Assembly (NCBI GenBank): GCA_024230695.1
Contig: JAAERC010000265.1
Span: 1 to 8,817 of the forward strand
DNA: 8,817 nucleotides
Reading direction: 5' to 3'
Origin: Candidatus Zixiibacteriota bacterium
Lineage (GTDB): Bacteria > Zixibacteria > MSB-5A5 > GN15 > PGXB01
Shown here in pieces: positions 1-7,397 of this stretch (its first letter is position 1; each line of letters begins with the position of its first letter). Both the position numbers and the translations under genes were made by a program. Under the pieces are notes generated by a model. That model searched no databases. It saw only the letters and a program-made list of their open reading frames with translations, and was not told the DNA's origin.

Positions 1-636
1 ACAATTGGCTCCGATCTCAGAATCATCGCCGATTTCCACCCAGCCGATTTGTTTTACTTTTTTTAGCCCCATGTCATGTTGCGCATAACCAAAGCCATCA
101 GCTCCAATAACAGTACCGCCATGAATCGTAACATTGTCAGCGATTTTTGTGTCATCATTAATGATCACACCGGGGTAGAGTTTGCAGCCTTTTCCAATTG
201 TAACATTATTGCCGAGGTAAACTCTGGGGTAAATGACAGTATTGTTATCTAATTTTGTATTGTCTCCAACAAATGAAAGAGCTCCAACAGTACAATTGTC
301 AGCGATTATTGCCGAATCAGATATTACGGCAGTTTCATCAATGGCATTTTCTAATTTATTTGTGTCTGGGTACAGTTCATCCAATATTAGCGCGAAAGCA
401 TAGTAAGGGTTTTTGTGTCTAATGACCGCCGGGCAGTCGCAATTTAGGTCATCAGGCAAAACAACCGCCGAAGCGGTTGTTTGATCAAGGAATTTCTTGT
501 ATTTACTATTAGCGATAAAACTGATTTGATTTTCTTTAGCGGATTCTACTGGTGCCGCCGAATTAATAATGATATTGCCGTCACCTTCAAGTATTCCGCC
601 GACTAAATCGGCGAGCTGTTTTACAGTTACACTCAA
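1..636 (-). CDS. lpxD: UDP-3-O-acylglucosamine N-acyltransferase LpxD (3' end cut by window edge)
   Basis: LpxD transfers an R-3-hydroxyacyl chain from acyl-ACP to the 2-amino group of UDP-3-O-acylglucosamine, the third step of lipid A synthesis, in the cytoplasm. The visible 212 codons begin SVTVKQLADLVGG after the start and show the uridine-binding N-terminal domain (about residues 1-100, with GDG near 25 and NQISFIANSKYKKFL near 44-58). From about residue 102 a left-handed beta-helix of hexapeptide repeats follows, with the family hallmark GGTVIGADGFGYA at 173-185. The catalytic histidine (His239 in E. coli) and the C-terminal helices lie beyond position 1. The start is TTG at 634-636: an in-frame TGA at 664-666 lies upstream, no ATG or GTG falls between, and AGGA sits 6 bases before the TTG. 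It is the last visible gene of rplU-bamA-skp-lpxD, 20 bases after skp. The family call is very secure. Confidence 0.97.
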   Translation of the reverse strand, partial: MSVTVKQLADLVGGILEGDGNIIINSAAPVESAKENQISFIANSKYKKFLDQTTASAVVLPDDLNCDCPAVIRHKNPYYAFALILDELYPDTNKLENAIDETAVISDSAIIADNCTVGALSFVGDNTKLDNNTVIYPRVYLGNNVTIGKGCKLYPGVIINDDTKIADNVTIHGGTVIGADGFGYAQHDMGLKKVKQIGWVEIGDDSEIGANC

Positions 637-656
637 ATCAGTTCCTAAGTAATTAT

Positions 657-1181
657 CTATTCTTCAAGAATATCAAGGACCTTTTCGGTGATGTCATAAT
701 CTTTTTTGGCATAGGCCAAACCGGCTGAGTTAAACACAAAATCATAGTTACCATCAGTGGCAACTTGTTCAATAGCGGCATTGATCTTCTCTAATAATGG
801 CTGGATTAAAGCATTGTTTCTTCTCTCGGCTTCACCGCCGGGACCAAAGACCTGTCCGGTAAAGGCATCAAGTGCCTTCTTTTTGGCCTCAATAGCCGCT
901 TCGCGTTCTTTTTTCTTTTCGTCGGACAAAATCAGCCTTTGCCGATTGTACTCTTCAAGCATCTCTTCAAATTCAGTTTGCATTTCTTTGGCTTGAACTT
1001 CCCAGGCATTATAGTCAGTATTAAATTCTTCCTGAGCTTTGCTCCATTCGGTGTATTCCAAAAATATCTTATCAGAATCAATGTACTCATTCTTTACTGC
1101 CTGCGCAAAACCACTTAGAGAAAATACTAACATCAAAACTGCGGCCAGAAGAATAATACCTGTCATTTTTCTTGTGTTCAT
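657..1181 (-). CDS. skp: Periplasmic OmpH/Skp-family outer membrane protein chaperone
   Basis: Skp trimers hold unfolded outer membrane proteins in the periplasm and deliver them to the BAM complex. The predicted product has 174 residues, near the family's usual 160-190. It has a signal peptide (MNTRK, hydrophobic core at about 8-25, probable cleavage after AQA at residue 28), then YIDSDKIFLEY. A long charged helical stretch (about 40-115, rich in E, K and Q) would form the coiled-coil arms. The end, YDFVFNSAGLAYAKKDYDIT, is the typical OmpH C-terminal strand region. I chose the ATG at 1179-1181 because AAGGAG (1189-1194) lies 7 bases upstream and the signal peptide begins properly there; a longer reading to 1205 adds eight unlikely residues. 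It lies 48 bases after bamA and 20 before lpxD, the standard order. The family is secure; the exact partners are inferred. Confidence 0.94.
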   Translation of the reverse strand: MNTRKMTGIILLAAVLMLVFSLSGFAQAVKNEYIDSDKIFLEYTEWSKAQEEFNTDYNAWEVQAKEMQTEFEEMLEEYNRQRLILSDEKKKEREAAIEAKKKALDAFTGQVFGPGGEAERRNNALIQPLLEKINAAIEQVATDGNYDFVFNSAGLAYAKKDYDITEKVLDILEE

Positions 1182-1188
1182 CTCAAAA

Positions 1189-1194
1189 CTCCTT
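1189..1194 (-). promoter_or_regulatory. Ribosome binding site of skp (decides its start)
   Basis: AAGGAG on the minus strand lies 7 bases before the ATG at 1179-1181. It fixes the start eight codons inside the longest open frame. Confidence 0.8.
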
Positions 1195-1229
1195 ATATCT
1201 ACCAATAATAATAATTCTAAATAATTTAG

Positions 1230-3770
1230 CTATCTAAATGTTGTACCAATTTGGAAATGCGGTTTCCAGCCTTTTTCCTGTCCCGCACGATCGTCCATTG
1301 GGTATCCGAAATCAAATCCGATTGTACCTATTCCGGGGACAAGTAACCTGAATCCGAATCCGTAACCTCTATATACATGATTTAATTTTATATCTTTACG
1401 ATGTAACCAAGAATTTCCGGCATCAAAGAAAAGTAAAGCATATAACTGATTTTCCAGGAGAGGCATCTGTAATTCAAGGTTTCCAACAAGCATATATTTT
1501 CCCCGAACCTTACTAACGTATGGTGATACTGTGGTGATAGTCGAATCCCAATCAGGCGATGTTACACCAGACATATTCGGGAGCGTATCTAAAATATTAT
1601 TACTATAATATTCTTCCATAATTGTAATAGTTGATGCCGTGTCGGGCGTAAGTGAGCCGTCGTCATAACCTCTTACGACACCATCATACCCAGTTCCGCC
1701 TGGTGAATAGCGGTCAAATTCCAGGATTTTACTGTTATCGGGGGAACTTATCGCACCAAATTTTATTTTGCCAGCCAAAGCCAGTTTTCCCCAGATAGGA
1801 ATAAATTTTGAATATGAGAACTCATGCCGATTGTATTTCCAGTATCCGCCGAGAATGTCTCCGCCAGTTTTTGCAAAAGTATATGATATCACGGAACCTG
1901 TTGTTGCAAATTCTGGCAAGTCACGGCTATCCCTTGAGATTGTAAACTGAATTGTTGAGGCTTTGTTCCAGCCTTCTTCAAATCTTTCCAGAGAAGAGGG
2001 TAATGGGTCACCATATCTTTTTGCGTAACTGGTATCAGGTGTAGGCAAACTAGTTAGAGTGTCGGTACTAACATAATAGCCGGTAAGATATGCATTTTGG
2101 GAATGGCCATCTCGATAAGTGTCGCTGAAATCGTAAAAGCGGTCATCTTCAAGGCGATAACGGGCATAGATACTGAAATAATCATCCGGCCATTTTAAGC
2201 GACGACCGATTTTAATTGATCCTCCTCGCCGTCCTTCGGTGTAATCACTGTACCAAAGGCGATTAGTATAATAAAGATCGCCACCAATAAGAGTAGGTGA
2301 GCCAAAAGCCCAAGGTTCGGTAAAGGATAGTGAGTAGGAATTGCGACGGTCACCAATATCAATATTAAATGAGAGATTTTGTCCCATCCCTCTGAAATTA
2401 GGAATACCTAATCCAAAAGTACCAACAAATTTATCTTGTCCCGAATAACCTGCTCCAGCTGAAATCTGACCGGTTGGTTTTTCCTCGACCTCAATTAAGA
2501 TGTCAACATCGCCAGAAGGTAAATCGGCGATGTCGGGCGTGACATTACCAAAATAGTTGAGTTGCATTATGTTTCTTACTGACCTGACTAAAAGTGAACG
2601 GTGAAACACCTGTCCGGGTCTGATAGCCATTTCCCGGCGAATAACTCTTTCCTGAGTTTTGGTATTGCCGGTGATCTTGACAAGATTTACTTCCGAGGGA
2701 AGACCCTCAACGACATCAAAGGAGATGTTGATTATAGAATCTTTGGTGGATCGATCATCCATCAGCTGGACATGCAGATGTCCTTTTTCTTGATATAGGA
2801 AATAAATCTCATATACAGATTCTTCAAATTTCTCTGTACTGAATACTTCTCGTTCCTTATATTTTAATACCGTGTTAATTATTTCATCGGGGAATATTTC
2901 ATTGCCATTGTATTCAGTTTTACCAAAGTAATATCGGGGTCCCTCGTAAATATCAAAATATACTTTCATCCTATTTCTGACACTGTCAATAGCGATAGAG
3001 TCAGATTTCAAGTAGGCGTCAAGGAATCCATTGCTGTGAAGATATTCAATTATTTTATCTTTGTCATCGGGGTATGCATCGCGATCATAATTAGATGATA
3101 ATAAAAAACCACGTTTGCGATTTCGTATTTCGCTAATTACATTTTTGGTTGGGTTTATTATGTTGCCCGTCAGGATAACTTCTTCAACTTTTACTTTGGA
3201 GCCTTCGGAGATATCATAAGTCAAAAGAACCTTAGAAGAGTCATCGGTATAATCAGATATGGTATTGACTGTTGTGAGAAAGTATCCTTTCTCGGCATAC
3301 TTTGACAATATCTCATTCTTTTTTTCAAATATTAAGTTTTGTGAGATAAATTTTTCAGTTTCAAGACCGATTGATGCAAGGATATCCTTGGTTTTTATTT
3401 TCTTATTTCCCTTAAAAGATATGGCTGAAAGTTTTGGAAGTTCACGAACTTTGATAGTTAATTCTAATCCCCCGGTTACTTCATCAGCATCAATTGAAAT
3501 ATCTTTAAAAAATCCCAAACCGTAAAGCCGTTTGACTGCATCCTGAGTCAATGTTGATGTTAATTGATCGCCTTTATTTAGTCCCAATACCGATAGGATC
3601 AGATTTGAGGAGGCGGTGTTATTTCCCTCCACCTTTATATCAACAATATTAAATGATTGAGCGTGGGATGTACCTGCACTTAAAATTAGCAGGGCGCCCA
3701 ATATTATAATAGACCGAATAAATAAATTATTCGGTCTAAATTTGGCTATGTTTAAAATATCTGGGGTCAA
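1230..3770 (-). CDS. bamA: Outer membrane protein assembly factor BamA (Omp85 family)
   Basis: BamA is the central barrel of the BAM complex, which folds beta-barrel proteins into the outer membrane. The 846-residue product has a signal peptide (core about 18-31, probable cleavage SHA|Q after residue 37). Five POTRA domains follow, at roughly 40-111, 112-195, 196-279, 280-361 and 362-434, each starting with a strand such as VDIKVEGN, LSAISFKGN, VEEVILTGN, YFGKTEYNGN and VNLVKITGN. The 16-strand barrel runs from about 435 to the end. VRGY at 699-702 is the loop-6 motif (VRGF in E. coli) whose arginine stabilises the barrel. The C-terminal strand ends FQIGTTFR, so one arginine follows the usual terminal aromatic. 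The start is TTG at 3768-3770, overlapping the rplU stop as TTGA. An in-frame TAA lies eight codons upstream, and the next possible start (Leu25, TTG) would destroy the signal peptide. The ribosome site is weak, so translational coupling to rplU is likely. Confidence 0.98.
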   Translation of the reverse strand: MTPDILNIAKFRPNNLFIRSIIILGALLILSAGTSHAQSFNIVDIKVEGNNTASSNLILSVLGLNKGDQLTSTLTQDAVKRLYGLGFFKDISIDADEVTGGLELTIKVRELPKLSAISFKGNKKIKTKDILASIGLETEKFISQNLIFEKKNEILSKYAEKGYFLTTVNTISDYTDDSSKVLLTYDISEGSKVKVEEVILTGNIINPTKNVISEIRNRKRGFLLSSNYDRDAYPDDKDKIIEYLHSNGFLDAYLKSDSIAIDSVRNRMKVYFDIYEGPRYYFGKTEYNGNEIFPDEIINTVLKYKEREVFSTEKFEESVYEIYFLYQEKGHLHVQLMDDRSTKDSIINISFDVVEGLPSEVNLVKITGNTKTQERVIRREMAIRPGQVFHRSLLVRSVRNIMQLNYFGNVTPDIADLPSGDVDILIEVEEKPTGQISAGAGYSGQDKFVGTFGLGIPNFRGMGQNLSFNIDIGDRRNSYSLSFTEPWAFGSPTLIGGDLYYTNRLWYSDYTEGRRGGSIKIGRRLKWPDDYFSIYARYRLEDDRFYDFSDTYRDGHSQNAYLTGYYVSTDTLTSLPTPDTSYAKRYGDPLPSSLERFEEGWNKASTIQFTISRDSRDLPEFATTGSVISYTFAKTGGDILGGYWKYNRHEFSYSKFIPIWGKLALAGKIKFGAISSPDNSKILEFDRYSPGGTGYDGVVRGYDDGSLTPDTASTITIMEEYYSNNILDTLPNMSGVTSPDWDSTITTVSPYVSKVRGKYMLVGNLELQMPLLENQLYALLFFDAGNSWLHRKDIKLNHVYRGYGFGFRLLVPGIGTIGFDFGYPMDDRAGQEKGWKPHFQIGTTFR

Positions 3771-4087
3771 TTTTCCGGTAGAACAATCTTTTTAATTTTT
3801 ATCTCTGTGTATTTTTGGCGATGCCCGGTCAATTTACGATATTTGGTCCGCCTCTTAAATTTATATACATTGATTTTCTCGGCCTGGCCCTCGTCGACTA
3901 TTTCGGCTTCAACTCGCGCCGTATCTACATAAGGCGTTCCCATAATGGCTTCTTCGCCATTTTTAACAAGCAGTACTTTTTCTATTGAAATAGTTTCGCC
4001 AGGTTTTTCGGTAAGATGAGGAACCTTTAACAAGGCACCTTCCTCGGCATTAAATTGCAGGCCACCAGATTCAAAAACAGCATACAT
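3767..4087 (-). CDS. rplU: 50S ribosomal protein L21
   Basis: L21 binds 23S rRNA in the large ribosomal subunit. The 106-residue length is typical. The start MYAVFESGGLQF matches the family's MYAV(I/F).(S/T)GGKQ opening, and the basic stretch YKFKRRTKYRKLTGHRQKYT (75-94) is the L21 signature that contacts rRNA. The ATG at 4085-4087 follows a G-rich ribosome site (AGGGGGAG) with 6 bases between. The stop TGA overlaps the TTG start of bamA by 4 bases. In most bacteria rplU is followed by rpmA (L27). Here rpmA is absent from the window and bamA takes its place. The gene reads leftward from the divergent region shared with uvrB, and a TTGACA-type promoter lies about 55-85 bases upstream. Identity is very secure. 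Confidence 0.98.
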   Translation of the reverse strand: MYAVFESGGLQFNAEEGALLKVPHLTEKPGETISIEKVLLVKNGEEAIMGTPYVDTARVEAEIVDEGQAEKINVYKFKRRTKYRKLTGHRQKYTEIKIKKIVLPEN

Positions 4088-4144
4088 TATTTTCTCCCCC
4101 TATTTATATTTGCAGGGTCATTGGTTTCATATTGTTAGCACGTA

Positions 4145-4172
4145 AACTTACCCTTTTATTGCCAACTGTCAA
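4145..4172 (-). promoter_or_regulatory. Candidate promoter of the rplU-bamA-skp-lpxD operon
   Basis: On the minus strand TTGACA (4167-4172) is a perfect sigma-70 -35 box. It is followed after 16 bases by TAAGTT (4145-4150), a poor -10. The same bases also read as TTG, 19 bases, TAAGTTTA, which resembles the Bacteroidetes form TTG-N19-TAnnTTTG. Transcription would start about 50 bases before rplU. The -35 is convincing; the -10 is not. Confidence 0.45.
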
Positions 4173-4197
4173 GCTAAAATTTGCCCACATTTTGGCT
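4172..4197. repeat. Imperfect inverted repeat upstream of the rplU promoter
   Basis: The arms AGCTAAAAT (4172-4180) and ATTTTGGCT (4189-4197) are complementary at 8 of 9 positions, around TTGCCCAC. The repeat touches the -35 box of the rplU promoter, so it may be an operator. It has no T-run to suggest a terminator. Confidence 0.4.
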
Positions 4198-4288
4198 AAT
4201 CATTAATTATTCTCAATTTACTTCCTATTTCTACTAATTCTACGTTTCTGATAATATTCGGTTCCATAAAACAAATAAAAATAAACTA

Positions 4289-4318
4289 TTGAAAGTGATA
4301 GATTGTTTATAATATGAT
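4289..4318 (+). promoter_or_regulatory. Candidate promoter of uvrB
   Basis: TTGAAA (4289-4294) is followed after 18 bases by TATGAT (4313-4318). An overlapping perfect TATAAT (4308-4313) is only 13 bases from that -35, so it would need another -35 that I do not see. Either reading puts the transcript start about 65-70 bases ahead of uvrB. Confidence 0.4.
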
Positions 4319-4388
4319 TGCTATTATGGATGAGGAGATTATATTTGTGATAATAATTTCTGAAATGATTGGATCATAGTTAACAGGG

Positions 4389-6389
4389 ATGACAAAATTT
4401 AATCTGGTTTCTAAATATAGGCCAAGTGGTGATCAGCCGGGGGCTATCAATGAGCTTCTTGAGGGATTAAAGAGGGGTGATAAATTTCAAACTCTTCTTG
4501 GCGTAACCGGTTCCGGGAAAACCTTTTCAGTCGCCAATGTGATCAAGGAGCACGCCCGTCCGACTCTGGTTATTTCTCATAATAAGACTTTGGCCGCTCA
4601 ATTATATGGAGAGCTTAAAGCATTTTTCCCCAATAACGCGGTTGAGTTTTTTATTAGCTATTATGATTATTATCAGCCTGAAGCATATAAACCGACAACT
4701 GATACATATATTGAAAAAGACACGGCGATGAATGATGATATCGACCGTTTACGATTACGGGCGACAGCCTCGCTTTTGGAGAGAGAGGATGTTATAATTG
4801 TTGCCTCGGTTTCATGTATATATGGACTTGGCTCACCTGAAGATTATAAAAAATTACTACTAATTATTGAAACCGGACAGCAGATGGATAGGGATGAGAT
4901 TATACGTTCACTGATAGATATTCATTATAACAGAAATGATATTGATTTTTCGAGAGGCAATTTCAGGGTCAGAGGGGATGTTTTAGAGATTATTCCCGCC
5001 TATTCGGAAACAGCCATAAGAATTGAGCTTTTTGGAGATGAGATCGAGCGAATTTCAGATATTAATCCCTTAACTGGCGAGATCATTGGAGAAAGAGATA
5101 AGATCGCGATTTATCCGGCAAAACATTTTGTTATGTCTCATCCTAAATTGGAGGGTGCCATAGGTCTGATCGAATCAGAGTTGACAGAACGGCTTGATGA
5201 ACTTAGATCAGCAGGCAAGTTGCTTGAGGCTCAACGGCTTGAGTCAAGAACCGGTTATGATATTGAAATGATGAGAGAGATTGGATATTGTAGCGGGATT
5301 GAAAACTATTCGCGGCATTTGACAGGCCGGGTTCAAGGTGAGCGTCCGGCAACGCTGATTGATTTTTTGCCAGAAGATTTTTTAATTATCATCGATGAAT
5401 CCCACCAGACAGTCCCACAAATCAGGGCAATGTTTGCGGGTGACCGATCACGCAAAGAAGTTCTTGTGGAACATGGTTTTAGGCTGCCATCCGCACTTGA
5501 TAATCGTCCTTTGTTTTTCGATGAGTTTGAATCGCTGGTTGATAAGGCAATTTTTGTTTCCGCAACACCGGCGGATTTTGAGCTTGAAAAGACCGGCGGT
5601 GTTATTGTTGAGCAGGTGATCAGACCAACCGGATTATGCGATCCTGAAATTTCGGTTCGTCCTCTTGGGAATCAGGTTGATGATCTTATAAATGAGATTC
5701 GAGAGAGAACAGAAAAAAAAGAAAGAATTCTGGTTACTACACTTACAAAAAGGATGTCAGAAGACTTGACCTCCTATCTTCAGAAGCTGAATATCAGAGT
5801 TCGTTATTTACATAGTGAGATCGATGCTATTGATCGAACCGAGATAATTCGCGACCTTCGTTTAGGGGAATTTGATGTATTGATTGGTATAAATCTCTTA
5901 AGAGAAGGACTTGATCTGCCGGAAGTCTCATTGGTTGCCATTCTTGATGCCGACAAGGAGGGCTTTTTGCGATCTGAGCGATCATTAATACAGACGGCTG
6001 GGCGTGCTGCGAGAAATAAAAATGGTGAAGTTATTTTTTATGCTGACAAAATAACAAATTCAATGCGAAAAGCATTGGATGAGACTCAGCGCAGGAGAGT
6101 CAAACAGCTGGCATATAATAAAAAACATAATATTGACCCTGAAACTATTTTCAAGACTCGGGATGAGATTTTAAAGGCGACCAGCTTCGCGGATTCGAAA
6201 ACGATAGAAACAAACGAAGTTGAAAAGCCAGATTTCTTTGCCGATATGACTGGCGAAGATCAGATAGGATTTTTGATGAAAGCAATGAAGAAGGCGGCTA
6301 TGAATCTTGAATTTGAAACGGCGGCGGCTCTTCGGGATGAAATAAAAAATATTAAAACAAAATTGAGAAATAAACGTCAGAGGAAATAG
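4389..6389 (+). CDS. uvrB: Excinuclease ABC subunit B (UvrB)
   Basis: UvrB is the damage-verifying helicase of nucleotide excision repair: UvrA loads it, it opens DNA around the lesion, and it recruits UvrC. The 666 residues match the family length. Visible landmarks are the Walker A motif GVTGSGKT (38-45), the beta-hairpin region [10 protein letters not shown] (91-100) through DTYIEKD that clamps one strand, motif II DESH (336-339), motif III SATP (391-394), and helicase motifs [16 protein letters not shown] (500-512) and QTAGRAARN (535-543). The C-terminal UVR domain (about 623-657) binds UvrC or UvrA. The ATG at 4389 is the only start after the in-frame TAG at 4377-4379. Its nearest purine run (AGGG) touches the ATG with no spacer, so initiation looks weak or coupled. 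Two bases separate its stop from a lipoprotein gene. Identity is certain. Confidence 0.99.
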   Translation: MTKFNLVSKYRPSGDQPGAINELLEGLKRGDKFQTLLGVTGSGKTFSVANVIKEHARPTLVISHNKTLAAQLYGELKAFFPNNAVEFFISYYDYYQPEAYKPTTDTYIEKDTAMNDDIDRLRLRATASLLEREDVIIVASVSCIYGLGSPEDYKKLLLIIETGQQMDRDEIIRSLIDIHYNRNDIDFSRGNFRVRGDVLEIIPAYSETAIRIELFGDEIERISDINPLTGEIIGERDKIAIYPAKHFVMSHPKLEGAIGLIESELTERLDELRSAGKLLEAQRLESRTGYDIEMMREIGYCSGIENYSRHLTGRVQGERPATLIDFLPEDFLIIIDESHQTVPQIRAMFAGDRSRKEVLVEHGFRLPSALDNRPLFFDEFESLVDKAIFVSATPADFELEKTGGVIVEQVIRPTGLCDPEISVRPLGNQVDDLINEIRERTEKKERILVTTLTKRMSEDLTSYLQKLNIRVRYLHSEIDAIDRTEIIRDLRLGEFDVLIGINLLREGLDLPEVSLVAILDADKEGFLRSERSLIQTAGRAARNKNGEVIFYADKITNSMRKALDETQRRRVKQLAYNKKHNIDPETIFKTRDEILKATSFADSKTIETNEVEKPDFFADMTGEDQIGFLMKAMKKAAMNLEFETAAALRDEIKNIKTKLRNKRQRK

Positions 6390-6391
6390 AG

Positions 6392-7300
6392 ATGTTAAAA
6401 CTGAAACTAAAATATTGGGTATTTTTCTTACTTATTTTTGTGATCCTGGTTTCCTGCGAGGAAGTACCTGTCGATCAGGTCAACTATGTAAGAGAGATTA
6501 GTAACTTTATTAATAACTCTTTGGATGGTAAAGAATTATATTCTAATGACTTATATCCCGAAGAAGCGCCTTTTGCTATGGACGAAAGCGCTGATCTGTA
6601 TTTTTATCGAGTTGAAAATGTGTCGCGAATGATAAGTGTTGACTCGCTCGATTTATATGAGCCGTCAAAAATTATATATCCGTTTAGTTATACCAGAGAT
6701 GCAGTTGCTGTTATTAATGACGATTTTACGGGAAATATATATCGTATTCGAGGCACTGATACCACTCTGGCATATAAATTTGAGAGTGCACTCCAGCGAT
6801 ATGCTTATTTTATTAAACAATTTGGGGATTCTTACCAATTTCATGGATGGAGGTTTTGGGCATATTCTGGTTTGAATTACAGTATTGACGGGGCGTTTGT
6901 CAGTGATAGCGGCTTATCCTTTAATGCCATACCAGTAGCGGCTGCAAGCCTGCCTAATTATCGTCTTGGTAGATATTATATCGTTGAAGATTTTATTGCA
7001 AAACTTCCACTGGGAGACTCGATTACTTTTTCAAGTAATTATAAGGAACGAATATTCTATCGGGATCAAAGCGATACATTAAAAGCCTTCAATACGATTC
7101 TTGACGAAGGAACCTATAAAACCGGCTGGCAAATCCCCGCCGCGTCCGATGTGTTTTTTCAATTAATTACTTTTGATAGCGATGAATCCGGGTATTATTT
7201 CAAAGTGGATACGCTTTCAGGGTCAGGAGAGTCGATTGTTGTAGAATCGACTTTGGTTAAACGCGGTGATTATGTGATTCCATTTAAAGTTGATATTTGA
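6392..7300 (+). CDS. Lipoprotein of unknown function, coupled to uvrB
   Basis: I do not recognise a family. The 302-residue product starts MLKLKLKYWVFFLL and has a clear lipoprotein signal: basic start, hydrophobic core at 8-20, and lipobox LVSC with the lipidated cysteine at 22, followed by Glu-Glu. The mature part is acidic and aromatic, with alternating hydrophobic residues suggesting beta structure. It includes DFTGNIYRIRGTDTTLAYKF (111-130), an aromatic run YQFHGWRFWAYSG (148-160) and a C-terminal half of short strands ending GDYVIPFKVDI. There are no further membrane segments and no catalytic motif that I can name. The ATG follows the uvrB stop by 2 bases, with GAGG (6380-6383) inside the end of uvrB 8 bases upstream, so the two genes are probably co-transcribed and coupled. 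That does not show a repair role; the product should leave the cytoplasm. Confidence 0.9.
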   Translation: MLKLKLKYWVFFLLIFVILVSCEEVPVDQVNYVREISNFINNSLDGKELYSNDLYPEEAPFAMDESADLYFYRVENVSRMISVDSLDLYEPSKIIYPFSYTRDAVAVINDDFTGNIYRIRGTDTTLAYKFESALQRYAYFIKQFGDSYQFHGWRFWAYSGLNYSIDGAFVSDSGLSFNAIPVAAASLPNYRLGRYYIVEDFIAKLPLGDSITFSSNYKERIFYRDQSDTLKAFNTILDEGTYKTGWQIPAASDVFFQLITFDSDESGYYFKVDTLSGSGESIVVESTLVKRGDYVIPFKVDI

Positions 7301-7318
7301 TTTTAGTTATTTTTTTTA

Positions 7319-7347
7319 TTGATATCTACTTGTCTTTCATATACAAT
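7319..7347 (+). promoter_or_regulatory. Promoter candidate for the prohibitin-like lipoprotein gene
   Basis: TTGATA (7319-7324), a 17-base spacer and TACAAT (7342-7347) give five of six matches in each sigma-70 box at the ideal distance. It lies in the 97-base gap after the unknown lipoprotein gene, and would start a transcript about 45 bases before the next ATG. Confidence 0.6.
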
Positions 7348-7385
7348 CTCTTTTGAAATATTAGATACTTAGGAATTAATAATAT

Positions 7386-7393
7386 AAGGAGGT
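7386..7393 (+). promoter_or_regulatory. Very strong ribosome binding site
   Basis: AAGGAGGT fully matches the anti-Shine-Dalgarno end of 16S rRNA and lies 4 bases before the ATG at 7398. It is far stronger than the sites of uvrB, bamA or lpxD in this window, suggesting abundant product. Confidence 0.85.
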
Positions 7394-7397
7394 TGTA

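Larger units (their letters stand above)
4088..4388. other. Divergent intergenic region between rplU and uvrB
   Basis: This is 301 bases of AT-rich DNA between two divergent genes. It holds a candidate leftward promoter (4145-4172), an imperfect inverted repeat (4172-4197), a candidate rightward promoter (4289-4318) and a possible 10-codon leader frame (4347-4379). I see no LexA-type box of either the CTGT-N8-ACAG or the GAAC-N4-GTTC form, and no structural RNA. Confidence 0.7.

Noticed and set aside
757..996. Plus-strand open frame of 79 codons
   Set aside because: It lies wholly antisense to skp, is rich in Ser, Ala and Phe as expected from reading the opposite strand, and has no ribosome site.
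1182..1205. Upstream extension of skp giving eight more residues
   Set aside because: AAGGAG at 1189-1194 lies inside the extension and points to the ATG at 1181. The extra residues would also precede a normal signal peptide.
3259..3525. Plus-strand open frame of 88 codons
   Set aside because: It is fully antisense to the POTRA-coding part of bamA, and its translation looks like no protein family.
4088..4388. SOS (LexA) box ahead of uvrB
   Set aside because: I looked for CTGT-N8-ACAG and GAAC-N4-GTTC forms and found neither. A lineage-specific LexA site cannot be excluded by eye.
5395..5619. Plus-strand frame inside uvrB
   Set aside because: It overlaps conserved helicase motifs of uvrB in another frame and has no start signals.
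6636..6875. 79-codon frame inside the unknown lipoprotein gene
   Set aside because: The main frame has a lipoprotein signal and a coupled start, whereas this frame has neither.
7301..7318. T-rich run after the unknown lipoprotein gene as a terminator
   Set aside because: No stem precedes the T-run, so it is not an intrinsic terminator.
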